Part shown: positions 26,202-33,596 of the stretch, piece by piece | Layout: each line of letters begins with the position of its first letter | Numbering within the stretch: the stretch's first letter is position 1 | Source: an uncultured Caulobacterales bacterium | GTDB lineage: Bacteria; Pseudomonadota; Alphaproteobacteria; Caulobacterales; Maricaulaceae | DNA length: 33,596 nucleotides | Assembly: GCA_938009235.1 (NCBI GenBank) | Contig: CALLIK010000015.1 | Location: 1 to 33,596 of the forward strand | Direction of reading: 5' to 3' | Position numbers and translations under genes: made by a program | The notes under the pieces: generated by a model | Told to the model about the DNA's origin: nothing | Database searches by the model: none | The model's input: the letters and a program-made list of their open reading frames with translations, nothing else

Positions 26202-26903
26202 TTAGCCGGCCTTTGTTTTTTTGCCACCATTGGCAGCTTTAGGCTTATTGATCCGCGCTTTCAGCGCAGCCAATTCGTCTTCGACGGCATCATTCGCTTC
26301 AAGTTCAGCGAATTGGCTTTCAAGGCTATCGCCTGAACCACCAAGATCAAAGCTTTCAACATGGGCTTCAAGATCATCGACCTTGCGTTCCATACGCTCA
26401 TAGCGAGACAGTGCATCTTCGACCTTAGTATCACGAACCATCGTCCGCATTTTGATTTGACCCTTGGCAACTGATGTCCGCATGGAAAGCGCTTTATGCT
26501 TGGCTTTCGCTTCGTTCAATTTTGTCTGCAACTTACTGAGGTCTTCATCAGCTTTGGACACAGCTTCGTCGAGAATAGCGATTTCGCGTTCAACAACGTC
26601 AACCATTTGCTCTGATTGCTGCTTTGCGGACAAAGCGCCTCGTGCCAAATCTTCACGATCTTTATTCAGCGCAAGTTCCGCTTTAGCTGCCCAGTCGCTG
26701 GCACGCGCTGAGTAGTCGTCGGCTTTACGCGAAAGCTCTTTGCGTTCGGCGATGTTACGGGCGGCATCCGTGCGGACTTCGACCAATGTGTCTTCCATCT
26801 CTTGGATGATCAGGCGTGCAATTTTCTCTGGATCTTCCGCCTTGTCGATCATGGCGTTGAGATTAGAGTTGATGATGTCACCCATGCGGGAAAAAATGCC
26901 CAT
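26202..26903 (-). CDS. pspA: Phage shock protein A (PspA/IM30, ESCRT-III family)
   Basis: The 233-aa protein has the PspA/IM30 pattern. An amphipathic N-terminal helix (MGIFSRMGDIINSNLNAMI) is followed by KAEDPEKIARLIIQEMEDTLVEVRTDAAR. Long coiled coils follow (about 25-150), then MRTMVRDTKVEDALSRYERMERKVDDLEAH. PspA binds stressed inner membranes, forms large ESCRT-III-like assemblies, and in enterobacteria inhibits PspF. The C-terminus is Lys-rich (KAANGGKKTKAG). AAGGAG precedes the ATG. It is the main product of the operon here, with two small genes upstream. Confidence 0.95.
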   Translation of the reverse strand: MGIFSRMGDIINSNLNAMIDKAEDPEKIARLIIQEMEDTLVEVRTDAARNIAERKELSRKADDYSARASDWAAKAELALNKDREDLARGALSAKQQSEQMVDVVEREIAILDEAVSKADEDLSKLQTKLNEAKAKHKALSMRTSVAKGQIKMRTMVRDTKVEDALSRYERMERKVDDLEAHVESFDLGGSGDSLESQFAELEANDAVEDELAALKARINKPKAANGGKKTKAG

Positions 26904-26963
26904 AGTGTGTCTCCTTATTGACGTATTCAGTGTGTGTTTTGATCTGTTTTTGATCAGAGGAAA

Positions 26964-27098
26964 TTAAAGAAATATTTTCGCAACAACTATGCCGACGGCA
27001 AAGAAGCCCCAGCATTCAGCTGGGCGTGTTGTGACGTAGCGAACGAAGCGCGCACTTTTTGCGCGCCAGCTAGGTGATGTCTGTGAAGTGTTGTTCAT
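26964..27098 (-). CDS. Small predicted membrane protein upstream of pspA (44 aa)
   Basis: A 44-residue frame starts at the ATG 27096-27098. An AAGGAG begins in the stop of the previous small gene, 9 bases upstream. The N-terminal half is polar and basic (MNNTSQTSPSWRAKSARFVR). The C-terminal half is a probable membrane helix (WGFFAVGIVVAKIFL). It lies between the 53-aa gene and pspA (60-bp gap) and is too short for most gene finders. I do not recognise it; the one-helix layout recalls the accessory Psp membrane proteins in general but not their sequences. Confidence 0.6.
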   Translation of the reverse strand: MNNTSQTSPSWRAKSARFVRYVTTRPAECWGFFAVGIVVAKIFL

Positions 27099-27112
27099 TA
27101 CGGCGCGTCTCC

Positions 27113-27274
27113 TTAAATGTTCGAGTAAGTCCAGACACGGGAACCGCGGAAGCGTGATCCCATGATGGTGGCCCGTCGAGCAGACCGTGAACGGCGTGCA
27201 ACGCCAGTTGTGATGTCAGATTCAGTGGTGACACCCATAGAAACCGTGTCATTTTCGTTAGTGCGGAAGGTCAT
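27113..27274 (-). CDS. Small basic protein, first gene of the psp operon (53 aa)
   Basis: The 53-residue frame begins at the ATG 27272-27274 with a strong Shine-Dalgarno (AAAGGAGAG, 5-8 bases upstream). The N-terminal half is polar with Thr, Ser and Glu, and the C-terminal half is Arg-rich (RRSRSARRATIMGSRFRGSR) ending VWTYSNI. There is no membrane segment. Its stop is 14 bp before the next small gene, so it is likely co-transcribed with pspABC. I recognise no family. The strong ribosome-binding site and position are the main evidence that it is real. Confidence 0.6.
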   Translation of the reverse strand: MTFRTNENDTVSMGVTTESDITTGVARRSRSARRATIMGSRFRGSRVWTYSNI

Positions 27275-27369
27275 ATATCTCTCCTTTGTCTTCCCATTAC
27301 AGAGACTTTGAGTTGGCACACCCGTTAGACCTCTGTTTCATTTATCTGACATTTGGCTCACGCCGCCTG

Positions 27370-27409
27370 TCGACAAATAGAAGATGACGGGTTGAATCAA
27401 AATTGTCGA
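27370..27409. promoter_or_regulatory. Candidate operator: spaced inverted repeat in the psp/pspF gap
   Basis: TCGACAA (27370-27376) and TTGTCGA (27403-27409) form a perfect 7-bp inverted repeat with centres about 33 bp apart, near three helical turns. It lies about midway between the psp operon start and pspF, where an activator or repressor site would be expected. No binding protein can be named. Confidence 0.35.
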
Positions 27410-27487
27410 ACACTTTTAAGTCATTGTTTTTATTAAGGTTTGTGAATTTTTGTATTTCTAACCGTAAAATGAATGGTAATTTACACG

Positions 27488-27509
27488 CCAATTTGGTATA
27501 TTTAACCAA
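27488..27509. promoter_or_regulatory. Palindromic AT-rich site just upstream of pspF
   Basis: CCAATTTGG (27488-27496) and TTGGT-N7-ACCAA (27493-27509) overlap about 25-45 bases before the pspF ATG. They would be suitable for control of pspF transcription, possibly by its own product. This is a pattern observation only. Confidence 0.3.
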
Positions 27510-27534
27510 TATATATTAGCGGAAAAAACTAAAC

Positions 27535-28566
27535 ATGGCAGCTCTCCCCCCCCAACCCATAGGACAGAGCCAAGCCTACCTCGAGGTTCTCGATCGTGTG
27601 TCAAATTCGGCCGTTCTAGAGCGCCCAGTGCTTCTGATCGGTGAGCGTGGAACGGGCAAAGAGCTTATTGCCAAACGCTTGCACTTCTTGTCCCCGCGTT
27701 GGGAAAAAGTCTTCATCACCGTCAATTGCGCAGCCTTTACGGATACCCGTCTGGATGAAGAGCTTTTTGGGCAAAGTTTTCTGGACGGGCGCAAAGATAC
27801 AAATGGTAAGTTTTATCACGCCGATGAAGGCACAATTTTCCTCGACAATATTGATAAGGCGTCGCCGCGCTTACAGGAAAAACTCATGGGGGCCGTTGAG
27901 TATGGCCGCTATCAAGCCAGCGGTGAACACGCGGAACAAGAAGTCGACGTCCGGGTCATTGCGGCCAGTGCTGTCGACCTCCCCGCCGCAGTTACCCGAG
28001 GTGAGTTTCGGGCAGACCTTCTGGATCGTCTCGCCTTTGAGGTTCTGACGCTACCCCCTCTACGGGCGCGAGCCGATGACATTCTACCTCTCGCCGATCA
28101 TTTCGGACGAAAAATCGCAGCCGAGCTTGGCGCAGACCGGTTTCCAGGCTTCACAGCCGAAGCCAGCGAAAGCCTGATGGAGCGGCGCTGGACTGGCAAT
28201 GTGCGCGAACTTAAGACTGTCGTTGAACGTAATACGGCCCAAGCTTGGCTCGCGGATGAAACCCTATCGACCCCGATAGGCGGCGGCTTAGGCGGGGTTC
28301 TCCAATTTGATCCGTTTGAAAGCCCGCATCGTTTAAGTGATCAACGCGTAGCTTTGCAGCCAGACACCGATATAACGCCGAGCGAAGTCCCCGTATTAGA
28401 CGCGCCTTCAACCAATTTCCAAACCCGCGTTTTGATCTTTGAGCGCAACCTCATTGATGAAGCCCTACGAACCGCCGGTTACCACCAAGGGAAAGCCGCG
28501 GAAAGCCTAGGCCTCAGCTATCATCAGTTTCGCGGGCTCATGCGCAAACACGGCTTAAAGAAGTAA
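27535..28566 (+). CDS. pspF: PspF-like AAA+ regulator lacking the GAFTGA motif
   Basis: The 343-aa protein aligns over its length with PspF: VLLIGERGTGKELIAKRLH (Walker A, 36-43), the arginine fingers in FRADLLDRLAF (R159, R165) and a C-terminal Fis-type helix-turn-helix (KAAESLGLSYHQFRGLMRKHGL). Three key sites differ. Between ELFG and KF, enterobacterial PspF has GAFTGA; here the loop is three residues shorter and reads QSFLDGRKDTNG, so the sigma-54 contact is absent. Walker B reads IFLDN (N105 in place of Glu). The sensor I Thr-Asn is ASAVD. It is divergent from the psp operon. It may act as a DNA-binding regulator of normal sigma-70 promoters or a sensor partner of PspA. Confidence 0.88.
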   Translation: MAALPPQPIGQSQAYLEVLDRVSNSAVLERPVLLIGERGTGKELIAKRLHFLSPRWEKVFITVNCAAFTDTRLDEELFGQSFLDGRKDTNGKFYHADEGTIFLDNIDKASPRLQEKLMGAVEYGRYQASGEHAEQEVDVRVIAASAVDLPAAVTRGEFRADLLDRLAFEVLTLPPLRARADDILPLADHFGRKIAAELGADRFPGFTAEASESLMERRWTGNVRELKTVVERNTAQAWLADETLSTPIGGGLGGVLQFDPFESPHRLSDQRVALQPDTDITPSEVPVLDAPSTNFQTRVLIFERNLIDEALRTAGYHQGKAAESLGLSYHQFRGLMRKHGLKK

Positions 28567-28569
28567 ATG

Positions 28570-28586
28570 TGCAGGGGCCGCCTGCA
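28570..28586 (+). terminator. Hairpin after pspF, possibly a weak terminator
   Basis: TGCAGG (28570-28575) and CCTGCA (28581-28586) form a 6-bp stem with a 5-base loop three bases after the pspF stop (TAA, 28564-28566). No T-run follows, so termination is uncertain. Confidence 0.3.
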
Positions 28587-28648
28587 AGAAATGAATTTGA
28601 AGCGGCGTTAACAATACGGTTAAGGTTCCCAAAAATAAGGGGACAACG

Positions 28649-30517
28649 ATGCGCGCATATATCCTAGGAGCCAGCTTACTGGCTCTCACATCCGTTTTAA
28701 CTGGGTGTCAGGCTGAAACTGACGCAGCCTCCAAACCTATTGCCGTACCTACTGCGTCCGCAGACATTCCGCGTAGCGAGACCAAGATGGCTTTGTTCGG
28801 CGACCTTCACGTCCACACGATGAACAGCTTCGACGCCTATATTTTTGGCACACGCGCAGATGCCGACGCGGCCTACCGCTTTGCACAAGGCGAGCCGATG
28901 AAGAACGGCATGGGCGCAACCATACAATTGTCTGGGCCGCCGCTCGATTTCTATTCCGTCACAGATCACGGCGAATATCTTGGCGTTGTCCCGCAAATGG
29001 CAAAGCGTGGTTCACCTTTATCTATGACTGATACAGCCAAATCTATCTTTGGCCTGCTGGCCACAGACCGCCGCGCCAACTTCCTAAAGATCGGTCAAAC
29101 CGTTGTGAACGGCGAAGAGCTGACTGATATTTATGATCGCGAATTGATGGACAGCACTTGGGCGGAAACCAAACGCGCCACCGACGCCCACAACCAACCT
29201 GGCGTCTTCACAACTTTCGCAGGTTATGAGTTCACCGCCATGCGCTTAGTTTCGGACACAGCTGCAGCGAACTTACATCGTAATGTGATCTTTGCTGATA
29301 CAGCGCCAGATCGCCTGTTCACGACTTTAGACAGTGTCGACCCTGCCGACCTTTGGACATGGATGGACGGCCAACGCGCGGACGGAAAAGACGGTCTCGC
29401 CATTCCTCATAACTCTAACGCGTCTAACGGCATGATGTTCGCGGGCAAGTTGTCCGCGGATGAAGCGACCTTGCGTATCCGCAATGAGCCCTTGGCAGAA
29501 ATCACGCAGGTCAAAGGCACATCCGAAACTCATCCCTCATCCTCGCCTAATGATGAATGGGCTGATTTTGAACAATATGAAGCCCTCATTGGGTCGACAG
29601 AAAAATCAACACCAGACTGGGGCAGCTTTATTCGCCAAACGCTCGCGCGCGGTATGGCTATCGAAGAGTCCACAGGCGTCAACCCTTATCAGTTCGGCGT
29701 CATCGGTAGCTCCGACACGCATCTCGGTGGTCCCGCATTGGATGAAGAGAATTTCTTCGGCAAATTCCCACACGATTTAAATCCAGATAACCGTCAATCA
29801 GTGCCGCCCAAAGGCGAGAAGACATGGCCAGAAAATTTTGAACCCTCCACGGACCTGATCTCAACGCCGCAATATGGCGCGTCAGGACTCGCGGGCGTTT
29901 GGGCCGAAGCCAACACCCGTGAAGACATTTTCAAATCCATGAAGGCACGAGAGACATTTGGCACATCAGGACCGCGCATGCGCATTCGCTTATTCGGTCT
30001 ACAAGACAGAGTTGGAGAAAATATCCTGTCTGCGCCCGATATGATTGAGCAAGCTTATGAGTACGGAATTCCGATGGGAGGCACGTTGCAAGCCAGACTA
30101 AATGGTGCCAACCCGCCGCAATTCCTAGGCTGGGCTGCACAAGACGCAAACTCTGCGCCTTTGGAACGCCTACAAATGGTCAAGACATGGATGGACGGCG
30201 ATACGCCACAAGAACAAGTCATCGACATCGCCTGCGCCTCAGGCGAACCCACAAACGGCCGTTGCGCCGACCAAGGCCTAAGTCTTGATCTCTCAAACTG
30301 CACACGATCTGGTAATGGCGCAGGCGAACTCAAAACAGTGTGGACTGACGCCAATTACGAATCAGGACAACACGCCGCTTACTATTTGCGCGCGTTAGAG
30401 GCACCTAAATGCCGTTGGAGCACTTGGGACGCGATCCGAAATGGATCAGAGCCAAACCCAGACATGAAGCCTTCCGTTCAAGACCGCGCGTGGAGCTCTG
30501 CTATTTGGGTGCAATAA
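28649..30517 (+). CDS. DUF3604 lipoprotein
   Basis: The 622-aa protein begins with a lipoprotein signal (SVLTGC, lipidated C20). The DUF3604 domain fills the rest. Metal-binding-like PHP residues are present: GDLHVHTMNS (H54, H56), YSVTDHGEY (D106, H107), TTFAGYEFTA, AIPHNSNAS and IGSSDTHLGGPA. DUF3604 proteins are large, common in marine bacteria and have unknown substrates; the PHP-type residues suggest a metal-dependent phosphoesterase or similar hydrolase. AAGGGG precedes the ATG. It lies 82 bp after pspF on the same strand. It acts outside the inner membrane, but which membrane holds the lipid anchor is not clear. Confidence 0.88.
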   Translation: MRAYILGASLLALTSVLTGCQAETDAASKPIAVPTASADIPRSETKMALFGDLHVHTMNSFDAYIFGTRADADAAYRFAQGEPMKNGMGATIQLSGPPLDFYSVTDHGEYLGVVPQMAKRGSPLSMTDTAKSIFGLLATDRRANFLKIGQTVVNGEELTDIYDRELMDSTWAETKRATDAHNQPGVFTTFAGYEFTAMRLVSDTAAANLHRNVIFADTAPDRLFTTLDSVDPADLWTWMDGQRADGKDGLAIPHNSNASNGMMFAGKLSADEATLRIRNEPLAEITQVKGTSETHPSSSPNDEWADFEQYEALIGSTEKSTPDWGSFIRQTLARGMAIEESTGVNPYQFGVIGSSDTHLGGPALDEENFFGKFPHDLNPDNRQSVPPKGEKTWPENFEPSTDLISTPQYGASGLAGVWAEANTREDIFKSMKARETFGTSGPRMRIRLFGLQDRVGENILSAPDMIEQAYEYGIPMGGTLQARLNGANPPQFLGWAAQDANSAPLERLQMVKTWMDGDTPQEQVIDIACASGEPTNGRCADQGLSLDLSNCTRSGNGAGELKTVWTDANYESGQHAAYYLRALEAPKCRWSTWDAIRNGSEPNPDMKPSVQDRAWSSAIWVQ

Positions 30518-30542
30518 AAACCCATTCAAAGCAGATTGCGGG

Positions 30543-30571
30543 TTGATGTTCTGACATTGCCCACATATATG
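30543..30571 (+). promoter_or_regulatory. Probable promoter of the initiator tRNA gene
   Basis: TTGATG (30543-30548), 17 bp of spacer and TATATG (30566-30571) make a sigma-70-like promoter whose expected start lies roughly 27 bases before the tRNA. Confidence 0.45.
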
Positions 30572-30604
30572 CCTGTCTCCGCTGGGAACAGTGGAATTTG
30601 GTAA

Positions 30605-30681
<77 letters not shown>

Positions 30682-30847
30682 ACACTTCCCTAATATCATA
30701 TATGCACAGGTTTGAAGCCCTCTTTAATACGCCTATGCGTTCAGGTGAGTAACGTATCAGTAAATGTACATTCCAGTTCAGGTGCGCTAGTCTGGAGCAT
30801 CCTCACGTCTAAGACGATTTGAATCACCGAGCCCCCGAGTATATTTT

Positions 30848-32233
30848 ATGAGCTCTACCGACAGTCGTCCCTCTCCCTACGATTTCTCCCGCGCGTCCAA
30901 ATTTGGCCTGCGCGGTCGTATGATTTCGAATTCGGGGCTCTTAGGCGGAGCTAGGTTAGCGGCAGGTCTGATGGGCGTGCTGACTCTTATCATCACAGCC
31001 AAGGCTTTATCTGATAACGTCGCATTCGGGACGATCCTCTTCATTCATACCTATATGCTCTTCTTTTCGGAAATTGCGTCTTTCCATATATGGCAGGCTT
31101 TAATTCGGTTTGGGTCCGATGAGGTCAAAGCTAAACAGGCGGGTCGACTTTCAGCCTTGATAAAGACAGGCCTCGTTCTGGACGCACTCGCGGCCATCAT
31201 CGCTTACTTGGCGGCCGTATTTTCTTTCGGTCTATTTCTATGGATTAAATCTTTACTGGGGGCTGAAGCCGCGCCCGAATTCTCTGAAGTTTCATCGGCA
31301 TTACCACTCCAACGTATCGTGGTCCTATATTGTACCGTTATTTTATTTCGTCAGGTGAATGTGGCGGTTGGAATTTTCAGGCTTTTCGACAAATTTACGG
31401 CCCTAGCACTACGGGCTTTGGTTATGCCTAGTGTGCGCCTAATCGGCGTCATCATTGCCGCCCATCAAGGCTGGGGCCTTATGGGGTTCGTCGCCGTTTG
31501 GTTTACGGCCTCGCTTCTTAGTTATTTAGTGCTTCAAATTCTAGCCATACTGGAAATTCACAAACGTAGATTTTGGCCCGTCATTAAGCGCGAAAAAATA
31601 TGCAAGAGCGTAGACTTCCCTGGTCTGTATCCCTTCATTTTAAAAACAAACATTGATGCAACAGTTAAAGCTGTAAAATCTAACTTCCCAAACTTGGCGG
31701 TAATAATTGTCTTTGGTCCCGCTATGTTTGCTATCTACCGCATTGCGGTAGAAATTTCACGATTGCTGTCTCGAGGCGTTTCTCTTTTCGATCAGGTTTT
31801 GTTTCCTGAACTAAGCCGAATGGCGGTTGATGTAGATTTCAAAACCTTGAGCCGCACAACAGGTCGAGCGGCAATAGGAATCGGCATTGTTGGGTTTTCA
31901 ATTTCAACGATCGTGCTTCTCTTTGGGGACACACTCTTAAAAGGTGCCTTTGATGATAGCTTCTCAGACGCCTCATCTCTGTCGGTCATGCTCTTAATTG
32001 CAACATCACTAATAGGCATTGCAGCGCCGTTCTACACGGTCTTCTATGTTTTGATGCGTCCGGGCGCTGCAATCTGTGTTCGGTTGATCGGGACAATCTC
32101 ATTTATCACTTTGTTTTTTATATTTGCACCCCACTTCGAATTATTTTCAGTCGGATTGGCGGCTATGGCAGGCGCTGTGATCGAAGTGGCTCTGGTTGTT
32201 TATTTAGCCTACCGCTTCATCAAACAAAAATAG
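30848..32233 (+). CDS. Polysaccharide flippase-like membrane protein (MOP superfamily, Wzx type)
   Basis: The 461-aa protein has about 12 hydrophobic segments across its length, with a short polar N-terminus. LLGGARLAAGLMGVLTLIITAKAL is the usual first helix and charged loop of oligosaccharide flippases. Such proteins turn lipid-linked repeat units across the inner membrane during surface polysaccharide or lipopolysaccharide synthesis. The sugar cannot be read from sequence. It is convergent with the transferase-like gene (4-bp gap). The start has only a weak Shine-Dalgarno. Confidence 0.82.
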   Translation: MSSTDSRPSPYDFSRASKFGLRGRMISNSGLLGGARLAAGLMGVLTLIITAKALSDNVAFGTILFIHTYMLFFSEIASFHIWQALIRFGSDEVKAKQAGRLSALIKTGLVLDALAAIIAYLAAVFSFGLFLWIKSLLGAEAAPEFSEVSSALPLQRIVVLYCTVILFRQVNVAVGIFRLFDKFTALALRALVMPSVRLIGVIIAAHQGWGLMGFVAVWFTASLLSYLVLQILAILEIHKRRFWPVIKREKICKSVDFPGLYPFILKTNIDATVKAVKSNFPNLAVIIVFGPAMFAIYRIAVEISRLLSRGVSLFDQVLFPELSRMAVDVDFKTLSRTTGRAAIGIGIVGFSISTIVLLFGDTLLKGAFDDSFSDASSLSVMLLIATSLIGIAAPFYTVFYVLMRPGAAICVRLIGTISFITLFFIFAPHFELFSVGLAAMAGAVIEVALVVYLAYRFIKQK

Positions 32234-32237
32234 AGAG

Positions 32238-33422
32238 TCAGTGGACGTTTAAAATTCGTTCTATCGCCTCTGTAGCCCTTGATAACGGGTCCCATGTCGC
32301 GTCCCCTGTGGCGGCCAAACACCCCTCTTCCTGAGACTTTCTATAGTTGGAAAGGTCAGTATCTGCCCGTTTTAATGCGGCCATGACATCCTCAACGGAA
32401 TGAACCACTGGCCCATAGGCCCAATGTGAATAATCAGGATTATCGCGCCAATGTGTCTCTGAGTCTGCAATGAAAACACAAGGTTTAGCCGTGCTCAAAA
32501 ATTCGTAGACTTGGCTACTGACATCGCCAAGGTAGATATCGGCAGCACGCGTGTATGTCATATCCGACGATTGACCAGAACCAAGATCGATATGAATATT
32601 TTCATATTTGTGAAACGCTTCTATTTCTTTGCGGGCAATCTGTAGTGCCTTTAGATCAGCACTTGATTTCACTTTATCACCTGAGAAAAGCCTAACATGT
32701 GGCGCAAAGATGAAGTTCATATTCCTCTGCTTAGAAAACCCCTTTAGAAGATCTAACCCAAAGTTTTCCCAGGATGACAAGGTAGGTTCAAAATGAGGGT
32801 TATAGAGTACCGTCGGCAAACCATTATTAAATAGCACTGGCGTGTCAGGCGATATGAGATTAACTGCATATGGTTTGATATACCCTGTTACGTGGCATGT
32901 AGTATCCTCGACCAAATCCAAATCAATCATACGTGTCTTGTCTTTATTGCCCGCAACCAAGACGTGGTCAAACAAGGCAATACGTGGATCATAGCTTTTG
33001 GCGCGATCCCCCGCACCATGAGGGATATGAATGAATGGAGGAAGTCGTTTTGAAAACTTCCGGAGGATCGTCGACGTCCGCTCCGCCACTATCAGCGCGT
33101 CTAAACTATTCCATATATTTAAATTAGATAAGAGGATCGCGCGTTTAGGTGATAACAGGCGGGTAAGCCATTTAACCTTTAGCACTCTGATGTCAACGGA
33201 CGTCACATCTAAGTCCGACATTAAATCTCTACAGGCCTGCTTTTCCACTTCTGTTGTGACAAATACAATGACCTCGACCTTACGGTTCTTTTTCAACGCG
33301 GCAGCGACTGGAATGATATGAAGAAGGTGGTGCAATCCCCCCAAAAGGAGAAAACCGACTGTCTTAGTCTCCACAGTCATTTCATTAGATATCATCCCAA
33401 ACTTGTATTCAGTAACACTCAC
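32238..33422 (-). CDS. CDP-glycerol glycerophosphotransferase-like GT-B protein
   Basis: The 394-aa protein has a two-domain GT-B-type layout. The N-terminal part has VGFLLLGGLHHLLHIIPVAAAL and FIHIPHGAGD. The C-terminal part has LYNPHFEPTLSSWENFG, then FIFAPHVRLF, DMTYTRAADIYLGDVSSQVYEFLSTAKPCVFI and NPDYSHWAYG. The ‘H..H-GAGD’ and ‘AD..LGDVSS..YEF’ elements match the CDP-glycerol glycerophosphotransferase/TagB-TagF family. It may add glycerol phosphate or a similar unit to a surface polysaccharide. The start is unsure: GTG at 33422 or ATG at 33395 or 33380; none has a clean ribosome-binding site. It is next to the flippase. Confidence 0.72.
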   Translation of the reverse strand: MSVTEYKFGMISNEMTVETKTVGFLLLGGLHHLLHIIPVAAALKKNRKVEVIVFVTTEVEKQACRDLMSDLDVTSVDIRVLKVKWLTRLLSPKRAILLSNLNIWNSLDALIVAERTSTILRKFSKRLPPFIHIPHGAGDRAKSYDPRIALFDHVLVAGNKDKTRMIDLDLVEDTTCHVTGYIKPYAVNLISPDTPVLFNNGLPTVLYNPHFEPTLSSWENFGLDLLKGFSKQRNMNFIFAPHVRLFSGDKVKSSADLKALQIARKEIEAFHKYENIHIDLGSGQSSDMTYTRAADIYLGDVSSQVYEFLSTAKPCVFIADSETHWRDNPDYSHWAYGPVVHSVEDVMAALKRADTDLSNYRKSQEEGCLAATGDATWDPLSRATEAIERILNVH

Positions 33423-33596
33423 GACCTCAAGCCAGATTCATGAATACGGCAGAGTGAGGCCCTTGTCTAAATTCTGATAAACTGACTTAGCAGAATAATA
33501 ATATAGTGATTAGCCTGATAAGTTTCACTTCACAGTTTGGAACTGTTTTCACTTTATCCTTTAGAAGGCACCCTTAAATCACTGCCGCCTATGCAA
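33423..33596. other. Right-end intergenic sequence
   Basis: The last 174 bp are AT-rich and hold no recognisable gene. They probably contain the promoter for the minus-strand transferase. Confidence 0.4.

Noticed and set aside
26964..27098. Naming the 44-aa membrane protein pspD or pspG.
   Set aside because: Its sequence and gene position (before pspA) do not match those proteins.
27313..27329. TTGGCAC-N5-TTAGA, resembling a sigma-54 (-24/-12) promoter.
   Set aside because: The -12 element lacks the GC, it points toward pspF from over 200 bp away, and the local PspF-like protein lacks GAFTGA.

Overview
The window reads as a chromosomal segment of an alphaproteobacterium of moderate GC content. 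The initiator tRNA has the typical alphaproteobacterial form, and several gene families here (DUF6638, DUF1523, PspABC with PspF, acyl-CoA dehydrogenase pairs, a TonB-dependent receptor) fit a marine Hyphomonadales/Maricaulales-type organism. That placement is inferred from gene content only.

Layout. At 1-134 is the 3' tail of an IS30-family transposase, followed by about 640 bp with no convincing gene. Positions 777-2934 hold a 2-oxoglutarate/Fe(II)-type oxygenase, a DUF1905 protein and an M50B-type membrane metallopeptidase. Positions 9902 down to 2935 (minus strand) form a tight seven-gene operon with no assigned function: a coiled-coil protein, a 372-aa unknown, an AAA+ ATPase, a Cys/His protein, DUF6638, a small membrane protein and DUF1523. 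Upstream on the same strand are UDP-glucose dehydrogenase, a sterol-desaturase-type hydroxylase and a class I-like HMG-CoA reductase. From 13563 to 23140 lies a lipid-catabolism neighbourhood: a coupled acyl-CoA dehydrogenase pair, a TIGR03084 protein, an SDR, a beta-lactamase-fold hydrolase, a third acyl-CoA dehydrogenase and a TonB-dependent receptor. mnmC and a small exported protein follow.

Positions 25443-28566 are a phage-shock (Psp) locus. Two very small genes, pspA, pspB and pspC run on the minus strand, and a divergent pspF-like gene runs on the plus strand. The regulator lacks the GAFTGA loop needed to contact sigma-54 and has Asn in place of the Walker B Glu, so it is unlikely to be a normal sigma-54 activator. 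A DUF3604 lipoprotein, an initiator tRNA-Met gene, a polysaccharide flippase and a CDP-glycerol-transferase-like protein close the window.

The most interesting parts are the uncharacterised seven-gene ATPase/coiled-coil/membrane operon and the altered Psp locus with its two extra small genes. No CRISPR array or prophage was seen.
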